Shown: in pieces, positions 1 through 9,043 of the stretch | Position numbering within the stretch: position 1 is the stretch's first letter | Layout: every line of letters begins with the position of its first letter | Source: Candidatus Aenigmatarchaeota archaeon | GTDB lineage: Archaea > Aenigmatarchaeota > Aenigmatarchaeia > GW2011-AR5 > JAGGXF01 | Length of the DNA: 48,919 nt | NCBI GenBank assembly: GCA_021157845.1 | Contig: JAGGVU010000010.1 | Location: 1-48,919, forward strand | Direction of reading: 5' to 3' | Made by a program: the position numbers and the translations under genes | The notes under the pieces: model-generated | What the model was told of the DNA's origin: nothing | What the model saw: only the letters and a program-made list of their open reading frames with translations | Database searches by the model: none

Positions 1-3000
1 CAACAAGCGATATGTATCAACTTGTTAAGGTTGAATCTGTAAAAAAAATTGGTGGAAAATCGAGCATATATACATTTAATTACGGCTCTAATCTTGATGG
101 AGAAGAGGTTGTTAAGAATATTGATGGATTATCAGCTAATTACAAGAAAGCTACTGCTTCTGGGTTGACAAGAGAAATCAGAAGCAGATGGAATGTTATC
201 CCTGATGAAAATGGTTTAGTCAAGGGAACAGTCACAGACATATCTGACATTGGTGGCGACTGGAATAAGATGACTGAATTTCTTAAAAAAGAAGGTGCGC
301 CAGATGGTGCTTATAATCTATACAGATTCACAAAAACAGAAGATGGATGGAAAGTTGAAAAAGCATCAGGGCCCAGAGGAAAAATTGATAAGTGGGTGGA
401 AACAGATGAGCTAAAGGGCGTTAATTTTGACATCGAAGGTGTAAAAGAAGGAGACCAAGTTCTTTTGTTTAAAATGAATCCAGATGGAAGTAGGATTGCT
501 GCTGAGTTTAGGTCAGACGCAGTAGATTATTATAGCAAATGCATATCGCAGATGAAAAAGGTCGGATATACGGAAGATGATATTCTCAACGAATTTATGA
601 AAAGCAACTTTATGGGCGTGAATGGAGATATTAAATTTTCTAAGCTTGTTGACGATGATGGAAAAATTGCATATGCTTTCTTTGGAACAAAGGCAACAGA
701 AGGAGATTATTATTATGTTTACATATATAAAGATGGTAAAATTGAACTGAAAGATAAATGGACAAGGGGGGGAATTAGAAACCTTCAAAATGATGGATAT
801 AAATTCAGCGGGACCAGTTTAAAGGGCTACGCAGTAAAAGAAACAGGGAAAGTGAAATGGTACGATGGCGCCAAGGTTGATTCTGAACTTGAGGAGGGAT
901 TTGTCGGGTTTGATGACGCTGATATTAATAAAAAATTCTTCCCAGCTGAGACTGTATTCAGTTCAGACGAGCTAAAAATCGAGAGAGCATTTTTTACAGA
1001 AATAAATGGCAAGCCTTTCATCGTTTCTGACGAAGCCATAACTGATACTGTTACAGGTGAAGTCTACAAATTTATAGACGGAAAAGCAACTTTGGACGGA
1101 GGCGATTTGATTGTAGAGAATGTTGATGGCAAATTAAAACTTAACTTTGTCGGAGAGTTAAAAGTAGAAACAGAAGTAAACGGGGTTTTGGGAATTAATA
1201 AGTACGGTCAGGAAAGTTTACAGAACTTCTATCAAAAAGCTTTGAATAGTTTTGTGGAAGAGCAAGGACTGATATTCACAAAAGAAGGAAAAATTGCTTA
1301 TATCAAATATCTAGAAACAGAGGGAGCCACTGATATGGCTGGAGGAAAAATACTCGAAGATGTTAAAGCAATAATAAAAAATTATGAAGATGTTGGATTT
1401 AAGTATTTTGGGAATTTTCATGTTCATTTCTATCAGGAAAAGCCATCTGCTTTGGATTGGATGAGTAAATGTGCAGAAGTACAAAGTGGGTTAGAAAAAC
1501 CGTATATTAACATTCTGTATATAGATAAAGAAACAAAGGAACCAACACTTTACATTTATAAAATGAATATGGGTGAGCAACGGAAAGTTAGTGAAGCGGT
1601 GCGTTATGCGCAAGAAGAAGTTGGTGATCCTGCTCGTGCTATTGCTCCAGAAAGTTCTTTTGAAAAAGTAAATGAAGTTTCTCCTACTAATGGTGAATGC
1701 AAAATTTTATCAGATAATCCGATTTCCGTTAAAATTTCGTATAAGGGTCGTAGTGATCTCTTTACATATTCACCAGAAGAGTTTAAAGCTAAATTTGGTG
1801 TTGAACCGCCCGGAATAGATCAGGTCAAAAATATGAAATTAAATGATGTTTTCGGTATACAGACACCAAAAGAGGTTTCTGTTATAAGGACAGATGACAA
1901 GATTGTGTTCTTTAAAGACGGAAAAGAAGGAATCTATATAAAACCTAGTAAGGAAGTGCGATGGGTAGAACCATCTGAACCAGGCAAAATAAAATTAGAT
2001 GGTGGAAAAATTATCGACCTAACTGATTCATCAAACCCTAAGGTTATAGAGCCAATAAAGCCAGTTACAGAGCCAAAACCAATATCAGAGCCAATAACAG
2101 GCGTGTCAGACCAAAAGCCATTTTTTGAGGGCTGGGGAGACAAGTTCAATCAGTTCAGCGGAAAGATGAAAAGAGGAATTTCATATCTTTTCTCAGGCAC
2201 CAAATCTATAGCAGGAAAGGGCAAAGCAGTTGGCGGAAGTATTGCTAACAAGATTAATTTGGAAACGCTGCGGGGCAATCAGCTAAAAGAGATGGCAGCA
2301 GCACTTGGCATTTCACCATTTGCAAAAGGTGAGATTAAGCCATTTACCTATAAGACAGAAATAACCATAGGTGATACTAAATATAAACTAACCTTTTATC
2401 CAAAGAAAGGGGAGCTGACTTTATATGACAATGTAAAAATAACTGGCAATGTTGAAATAGACGGAAAGGCAACAAAGTTTGAGATTTATGGAGATAAAAT
2501 AAAACTTTCTAATGATATTAAAGACCTTTCTGAAATTGGCAACTTAAATGAATACAAATTTTCTGATGTTCAGATTCATTTAGGAGATGATGGTGTAATA
2601 AATCTTAATAATGGTAAGTTTTCTGACTTGTGGAAAGAACTCCGAAAGCCTGGGAAACGAATATGGAAGACTCCGTCTGATATGGCTGAGAGTATTTCAC
2701 TTAAGAAATTAAAAAATCTGAAGAAATATATAGGAAAGTCAGCTGGTAGCGATGCTCTCACTTCACTTACTCCCTATTTTGATAAATTAAAATCTGCTAT
2801 TAAATCCGGGAATACTGGAAGCGCTGCAAAGATATTATCTTCGATATATAATAAGCTATTAAATATGCCACTGAAGGTTTCTGGTGGAGCTGAGCGTTTT
2901 GCTGGGGTTTCCGTCTCAGGCGCGAGCAAACTGTTCAGTATAAAGACGAGATTAAATTCTATTTTTTCTTATGTCAAAAAGATGAATACGCTTTCAAAGC

Positions 3001-6000
3001 AAAGTTCAAGTTTCGAGGTTGCAACTGACTTATTTTCAAAAGAAAAGGTTTTGTCAAATGAGCTGAAACTAAAATCATCTTTGGTTACGTATGGCTTAGA
3101 AGACAAGTCAATCAAGATTGAATTTACAGGAACCGGCGCTGTGGGTGATATTGACTATAAATTAACAATCAAAGATGGGCAGGTTAGGATCGTTGGAAAA
3201 TCAGGTATTGGCACTATAACTTTTGAAGGCTCTACTGATGAGATCAAACTACCAGAAAATAAATTCATAATCGGAAATGACGAAATCTCTGTCAAAAAAA
3301 TTAGTAATGTTGAAATTAATGGCAAATCTATTGATGTAACTACTGATAACCCGGCTAAATTGTTTGACGAATTAGGAGACATTTACGGGAAAGATATTTC
3401 AAAAGTATTGAAAGAATCCGGACTGGAAGACACTGCTCTTAAGATTACATTCACAGGAGCAGATGGTACGAAATATAAATTATCAATAAGCGACGGACAA
3501 GTTGTTATAAGACATAAAGGCCTTTATGGTACAGAAACTTGGACAGAATCCGCTGATAATGTCAGAATTACGAAAAACAAACTCATAATAGGTGACGAAG
3601 AAATTTCTATTGATAAAATCACAAATGTAGAAGCTGGAGATAGTTTAAGAAATACAAAGCCTGTGGCTGTGGAAGAAAATGATAATCTAGAGGGTGCTGT
3701 CAAAAAATTGCAAGCTGATTACGGTCTGCCAGCATCTGAAACAAAAATACCAACTGATGATAAAATAATATTTTGGAGCAGAAATCAGTTTTGGAATAAT
3801 AAGGGAGAATTCGTAGATGATACTAAGATGCTTTATGTGGACGAAAATGGAAACTTAATCTACAAATATATGGACAACGGTGTTGTAAAAACAGAAATTG
3901 CACAATCTGTCAAAATGGACTACGACGGTGTGAAAATAAAAATAAATGGCGAATGGATATCATTGAAAGATGTTAAAACATTGAATATAAACGGTGTAAA
4001 ATATTCTGTTAAGGACAAGGTCATTGGTATAATCTCACCTATTGATGGTGGGGGAGAAGTTATCATTCCAACAAGCATTAAGGAACTAAAATCAGCAGGA
4101 AACAGTGTGGAAGCTGTATTTGATTCAGAGGAATTTTTCTCTGGCATTTCTGGAACAATGAAGAAAACACTGCACCTAGCATCACATGTGGAGATGACAA
4201 AATTAAGCTCAGGTGATGTAATCGTAGACTTCAAAGGAAGTAATGTCATAGATGCGGATAAAATGATTTTAACAGGCGCTGCTGAAAGTGAAAATTTAGA
4301 AGCTTATGCAAAAAAAATTACTAGCAGTCTTGAGGGTAGTGGCGTTTTAAGGCCAAGAATAGAATTAAGTCCTGATAACATTCAGTCAGCTGTTAAAGCT
4401 TATGAAGCCAACGATATATCTAAGTTTGAAAATACAGACTTTGGAAAATTATTCAAATCTAATTCAGAAGCTTATCTATTGTTAAATGACAATGATATTA
4501 TCAAAGTTGCTAAGGACGACGGTGGCCTGAAATTGCTCGATTCTGATGGTAAATTCCTAGGAAATCTTTTTGTTGATGACGAAGGGTTAAAAATCATAAA
4601 AGAAAATGAAGTATTTGATTTATCAAAACTTATTGGCGGTGCTGATTTAAAAACTATAAAAGCATTTAGTGAGGGAACAGGTCTTGGCACAAAGTTTGTC
4701 AAGAATTTTGGGCCAGGAGATTTCACGACGATGGCACTTTTTGCGTTTATGGCAAAATGGAGTGCTTCAGGAGTTGGTGGGGATTATCAAAAACGATATT
4801 TCTTAAGGCAGGCTGCTTACGAAATCCCAGAGCTTATCCCTGAAAATCTGGCAGCAGCTTTGGCAGGAACAAACCTTGCTGTGCTTCCTGTAGTGGCGTG
4901 TGAAATATATATTGAAGAAGTGGCGGATCAGGTTATACTACAAAATGACTTCAAAAAGCTGACAGGGCATGACTACAGTGAACTTATATATGAGCATAAT
5001 CCAGTTACAGAAGTTGGCAAAAGAATAAAGAGGTTTGTATGGGAGCCAGAAACAAATAATCTCAATGACGAATTTACACAAACTGTGTCTGAAATTTTGT
5101 CAGCAAAGGCACAGTCATGGACAAAGGATAAAATCAACGAAGAATGTCTCTCTGGCAAAGATATAACTGTTGACGATATTTATAATGATATTTTAAGTCA
5201 TGCATACGGTTACAGTGGCTTTGATTTTGATGAGATAACTGACTATATATCTTCTGATGAATTCAAATCTAAATTTAATTTAGGAGATGGAGAAATATGG
5301 GCAAAAGATAAAATTGTGGAAATAAAAGAGCCGGTTAATCTTGAAGGCATTTTCGGAGATAATATAATTAATAATTTTGTTTCTGGCATGGTTACACCAG
5401 TTGCGTCTCTTTTTGATCGTGGTGAAGAAACCACCACAGTTGGAGAAAATTTGGCGAAGTCAAGGTATGCGCTTGGTATTGATACATCTCTGGTTAGCTC
5501 ATCATCTGGAGATGAGGAAAATGTTCAGAATCTCTTGGTTTTCGCAATAGGCGACAACCCAGATAAAATTTGGTCTAAGTATAAGGATGAAGTAGATAAA
5601 ATGTGGTCAGAATATGGCACAACAAAGTATTATGATAAAGATGCGAAAGGCGAATATTGGGAAATTACAATTGATAAAGAAACTGGAAAAATTATTGGCA
5701 TGGACAAATATGAGTTTACAGTAGACCTACCTCAGTATAACCCGACTTCCATAGAATCTAAATTTGGTCAGGGGCTAACGCCTAAAATTGGAAAACCAAA
5801 AATTAAACATGTAAGTTACTATGGCTCGATATTTCAATTGGCAGACGAGGAAAACAAAAAACTCGCAGATACATTGAACGATTTTATGTTCTATGGGCTG
5901 GGCGATTACATAACCTCTCTAAACACAAGGGAAGATGTGGATAATGTGCTTAAAGAGTTCAAAGATTCTGAACAGTACAAAAGTTTTGTAGAAAACCATA

Positions 6001-9000
6001 AAGATATTCTTACGACTATGTTTGGAGAGCCGGATGTTCCAGACTCTTATATAGTTGACCAGATGTTGGAACAAACTAAAATAAAGCTGGAATGTGAAGC
6101 TTTAGGAGCAGGAGAAATTATATTCAGCGACGAAAAAATAGCAGAAGCCTTGAAGAAAGCGGACAAAAATAATAACGGACTACTTGACGCAGATGAGGAG
6201 GAAGAATTTAAGAGTGTGCTGGCTGATAGTATAGGACAAAGATTTACGTATAGTTTTCGTGAGGGATATCATTCTCTTCTTAACACAATAGCAACTTTTG
6301 CTCGTGGCTCAAAATATCATGAGAACCTAAAGAAAAACCAGAGGTTTGGATGGATAACAGATGAGTGGGAAAATTCGGAAGGATTTTCTGCAACAGAAAA
6401 TCTGGAAACACTAGACAGAAACCTTGATGTTCTGGACGCTTATAAGGATGTCATGGAAATTAAAATCCATGAAGCAAAAGATTCTTTGGTGGCTATAGCA
6501 GCTGAAGCATTAATGAACGCTGACACAGACCACAACGGAATAATTGACGAAGATGAATATAATAACTATGTAACTATTTTTAATAATAAATGTGACGAGT
6601 TGCTAAAAGATATAAATGAGAGAGAAGGTGTGAGTGTAACTAGGGGAGATATTAATAATTTGATTTTAAAGTTAACCAGCCGAGAGACCAATCTTGATAA
6701 TTTATTGTTTGCTTCTGTGCGAAAACAATTATTAACTGACAAAGAGCTTATATCTGACCCTGAAAAGTTTAAAGAAGCAGTCGAGAATCAGTTTAGAAAT
6801 AATGAAGAAAAACAGGTGCAGTTGCTGGGCGAATATTATGCTTACTTAAATGTCAACGGTCTCATATCTCCTGCAGAAGAAGATTATGGTATTGATATTA
6901 ACCTACTTGCAACATATATTAGTAAATATATTAGTGAAGGCATTGACAACGGCGATATAAATAATATAAACTTTGAGAAGATAGACAAAATTTTGGCCAA
7001 AGACCCCGCACTTAGCCGTGCTTATCTGGGTGGTGCAGGAGGACTTGCTGAAAAAATTGCGTCCATACTTAGAAAAGCAGATGCGAATAATGACGGAAAG
7101 CTCGATGAGAATGAAAAGATTTATGCCTCTCAGTGTCTCAATGATCTTTTCCAGTTTTTTGACAAAGATTCATTGGAAGGTATAAACAAAGCTGTACAAA
7201 GTGCTGTTACCAAAGCTATGGAGGAGCACCCTCGTGAGGAACAACTTCCTGAATCTGAAAAAGAGTATATAATGAGAGAAAAACAGAAACAGCCAAAAAT
7301 AGGGAAAACTTATGAAACTACCATAACGACTGAAAACGGAAACGAGGTTGTAGGAACTATAACATACACAGGAAAGAATACCTATATTCTAAAATATACG
7401 ATGAATGGAATTCAGGTTATAGATGAAAAAGGTTCAGACTATCGCTCAATTAAATATTCAGAACCGGTTAAGACCACTATCGGCATCCCAACAACGGGTA
7501 GCACTGATGTGACCATATGCAAGATAATTTACAAAGATACAAATGGTGACGGGAATATTAGCATCGGTCCGCAGAAAGGAAAGGTCGGAGACACCGCATA
7601 TTACTTTACAGATTGCGGTGAAACTGATTTGAGCAAGGCCATAAAAATAGACTACCATTACACGAATAGTGGGCTTACTCCGTCTAACAGGTATTATAAG
7701 GCAGGTGACTGGGGTCTGACAGACAAGGATAAAGGGAAATGTTATGGCAATTGTTACTTATGGTCTAATACATCTGGTCAAGGCAAACTGTATATGTATG
7801 GCTCCAAAGGGCAGATAATTGGTTCATGTGTAGATAAAGATGGAGATATGCAATGCGATAAAGACGAGAAAGGAAATATAGATTATAAACCATATAATAC
7901 AGACGGCGATATGGTTCTGGATAGTTCGGATGATGACGATGACGGCGATGGATATCCTGATATAATAGAAGTGGCATGCGGTTCCAGCCCAAATAGTGCG
8001 GGTTCAATACCTTCGCAGGATTGTTTATCCAAAGTTTCGGGAAAAAGAATATCAACAGGAAGCTATGAAGAAGGAAATTATATTATATATGAAAGTGTTA
8101 AAATAGAGGATTGTGATAATGATGGCAAGATGGAAAAGAATATTGTCAAGCAATATTATAATAAAAAGACAGGAGCAAAAGGAAAAACAACCTACACATG
8201 CAGTCCGTTATTAGGCATGAAGTCGTGTTCTGTCGGTGTAACAGTTAATGTAGCTTGTAGAGTAGGCATTTGTAGAGGTGTTATGAAATCAACCTGTGTT
8301 TCAACCCCATATGGCACAGCATGGCAAGATTCTGGAAATTGTATAGTTGATGAAAAATGTTCAGAGAGCCAAGGCATAGAACAAGAGGATGAAAAAGATA
8401 AAGAAGATAAAAAAACCACCACAACAACTCAGAGTTTGAAAGACAAATGTTTGGAAATATGCAAAGCAATGGGAGAGGAAAATTGTGAGGCAATGTGTGC
8501 TGGTATAACTTCTACAACCTTGCCATCAAACTGTAGAAGAAGCTGCGGTGCATGCTCCTCAAAAGGGAAACATTATTGTATAACATATTGTAACGGAAAG
8601 CCTGTTGATGGCTCAGGTAGCTGGGATCCGTGTACACCAACTGCGACACCAAGCACAACGCCCCCAACAACATCAAAATACCCCGACTGTGAATTTGGAG
8701 TTGAGTATAATGGAAAGTGTTATGGAGGTGTTACAGATACGGTAAATGGGAAGTACTATAATTGTAATTGTAAATATAACCCAGACTGTTGTAGAGAATA
8801 TTTTGAGGCAAAAGACTCAGCTCAATCACCACCAACAACTTCATCACCCCCCACCACAGCGTCTCCATCAACCACAACCCCGCCAACTACATCAGCACCA
8901 AGCTGCAGAATAAGTTGCGGGGCGCCAGGCTCTACTGGTAAATGCTATTGCATGACTATATGCGATGGAAAACCTGTTGATGGCTCAGGTCATTGGGTCG

Positions 9001-9014
9001 TTTGTCCAACCTAA
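1..9014 (+). CDS. Giant secreted/surface protein, 5' partial (frame open to window edge); JAMM-like motif, duplicated beta-rich module, EF-hand/TSP3-like Ca-binding loops, Thr/Pro linkers, Cys-rich C-terminal repeats
   Basis: Single ORF of at least 3000 aa; no stop upstream of the ATG at 12; motifs HVHFYQEKPSALD, DKNNNGLLDADEEEEF, DTDHNGIIDEDEY, DANNDGKLDENEK, DTDGDMVLDSSDDDDDGDGYPD; TTTTTQS and PPTTSSPPTT linkers. Confidence 0.9.
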   Translation, partial: TSDMYQLVKVESVKKIGGKSSIYTFNYGSNLDGEEVVKNIDGLSANYKKATASGLTREIRSRWNVIPDENGLVKGTVTDISDIGGDWNKMTEFLKKEGAPDGAYNLYRFTKTEDGWKVEKASGPRGKIDKWVETDELKGVNFDIEGVKEGDQVLLFKMNPDGSRIAAEFRSDAVDYYSKCISQMKKVGYTEDDILNEFMKSNFMGVNGDIKFSKLVDDDGKIAYAFFGTKATEGDYYYVYIYKDGKIELKDKWTRGGIRNLQNDGYKFSGTSLKGYAVKETGKVKWYDGAKVDSELEEGFVGFDDADINKKFFPAETVFSSDELKIERAFFTEINGKPFIVSDEAITDTVTGEVYKFIDGKATLDGGDLIVENVDGKLKLNFVGELKVETEVNGVLGINKYGQESLQNFYQKALNSFVEEQGLIFTKEGKIAYIKYLETEGATDMAGGKILEDVKAIIKNYEDVGFKYFGNFHVHFYQEKPSALDWMSKCAEVQSGLEKPYINILYIDKETKEPTLYIYKMNMGEQRKVSEAVRYAQEEVGDPARAIAPESSFEKVNEVSPTNGECKILSDNPISVKISYKGRSDLFTYSPEEFKAKFGVEPPGIDQVKNMKLNDVFGIQTPKEVSVIRTDDKIVFFKDGKEGIYIKPSKEVRWVEPSEPGKIKLDGGKIIDLTDSSNPKVIEPIKPVTEPKPISEPITGVSDQKPFFEGWGDKFNQFSGKMKRGISYLFSGTKSIAGKGKAVGGSIANKINLETLRGNQLKEMAAALGISPFAKGEIKPFTYKTEITIGDTKYKLTFYPKKGELTLYDNVKITGNVEIDGKATKFEIYGDKIKLSNDIKDLSEIGNLNEYKFSDVQIHLGDDGVINLNNGKFSDLWKELRKPGKRIWKTPSDMAESISLKKLKNLKKYIGKSAGSDALTSLTPYFDKLKSAIKSGNTGSAAKILSSIYNKLLNMPLKVSGGAERFAGVSVSGASKLFSIKTRLNSIFSYVKKMNTLSKQSSSFEVATDLFSKEKVLSNELKLKSSLVTYGLEDKSIKIEFTGTGAVGDIDYKLTIKDGQVRIVGKSGIGTITFEGSTDEIKLPENKFIIGNDEISVKKISNVEINGKSIDVTTDNPAKLFDELGDIYGKDISKVLKESGLEDTALKITFTGADGTKYKLSISDGQVVIRHKGLYGTETWTESADNVRITKNKLIIGDEEISIDKITNVEAGDSLRNTKPVAVEENDNLEGAVKKLQADYGLPASETKIPTDDKIIFWSRNQFWNNKGEFVDDTKMLYVDENGNLIYKYMDNGVVKTEIAQSVKMDYDGVKIKINGEWISLKDVKTLNINGVKYSVKDKVIGIISPIDGGGEVIIPTSIKELKSAGNSVEAVFDSEEFFSGISGTMKKTLHLASHVEMTKLSSGDVIVDFKGSNVIDADKMILTGAAESENLEAYAKKITSSLEGSGVLRPRIELSPDNIQSAVKAYEANDISKFENTDFGKLFKSNSEAYLLLNDNDIIKVAKDDGGLKLLDSDGKFLGNLFVDDEGLKIIKENEVFDLSKLIGGADLKTIKAFSEGTGLGTKFVKNFGPGDFTTMALFAFMAKWSASGVGGDYQKRYFLRQAAYEIPELIPENLAAALAGTNLAVLPVVACEIYIEEVADQVILQNDFKKLTGHDYSELIYEHNPVTEVGKRIKRFVWEPETNNLNDEFTQTVSEILSAKAQSWTKDKINEECLSGKDITVDDIYNDILSHAYGYSGFDFDEITDYISSDEFKSKFNLGDGEIWAKDKIVEIKEPVNLEGIFGDNIINNFVSGMVTPVASLFDRGEETTTVGENLAKSRYALGIDTSLVSSSSGDEENVQNLLVFAIGDNPDKIWSKYKDEVDKMWSEYGTTKYYDKDAKGEYWEITIDKETGKIIGMDKYEFTVDLPQYNPTSIESKFGQGLTPKIGKPKIKHVSYYGSIFQLADEENKKLADTLNDFMFYGLGDYITSLNTREDVDNVLKEFKDSEQYKSFVENHKDILTTMFGEPDVPDSYIVDQMLEQTKIKLECEALGAGEIIFSDEKIAEALKKADKNNNGLLDADEEEEFKSVLADSIGQRFTYSFREGYHSLLNTIATFARGSKYHENLKKNQRFGWITDEWENSEGFSATENLETLDRNLDVLDAYKDVMEIKIHEAKDSLVAIAAEALMNADTDHNGIIDEDEYNNYVTIFNNKCDELLKDINEREGVSVTRGDINNLILKLTSRETNLDNLLFASVRKQLLTDKELISDPEKFKEAVENQFRNNEEKQVQLLGEYYAYLNVNGLISPAEEDYGIDINLLATYISKYISEGIDNGDINNINFEKIDKILAKDPALSRAYLGGAGGLAEKIASILRKADANNDGKLDENEKIYASQCLNDLFQFFDKDSLEGINKAVQSAVTKAMEEHPREEQLPESEKEYIMREKQKQPKIGKTYETTITTENGNEVVGTITYTGKNTYILKYTMNGIQVIDEKGSDYRSIKYSEPVKTTIGIPTTGSTDVTICKIIYKDTNGDGNISIGPQKGKVGDTAYYFTDCGETDLSKAIKIDYHYTNSGLTPSNRYYKAGDWGLTDKDKGKCYGNCYLWSNTSGQGKLYMYGSKGQIIGSCVDKDGDMQCDKDEKGNIDYKPYNTDGDMVLDSSDDDDDGDGYPDIIEVACGSSPNSAGSIPSQDCLSKVSGKRISTGSYEEGNYIIYESVKIEDCDNDGKMEKNIVKQYYNKKTGAKGKTTYTCSPLLGMKSCSVGVTVNVACRVGICRGVMKSTCVSTPYGTAWQDSGNCIVDEKCSESQGIEQEDEKDKEDKKTTTTTQSLKDKCLEICKAMGEENCEAMCAGITSTTLPSNCRRSCGACSSKGKHYCITYCNGKPVDGSGSWDPCTPTATPSTTPPTTSKYPDCEFGVEYNGKCYGGVTDTVNGKYYNCNCKYNPDCCREYFEAKDSAQSPPTTSSPPTTASPSTTTPPTTSAPSCRISCGAPGSTGKCYCMTICDGKPVDGSGHWVVCPT

Positions 9015-9043
9015 GAATCAAATTAATTGCTAATTTTACCTTT

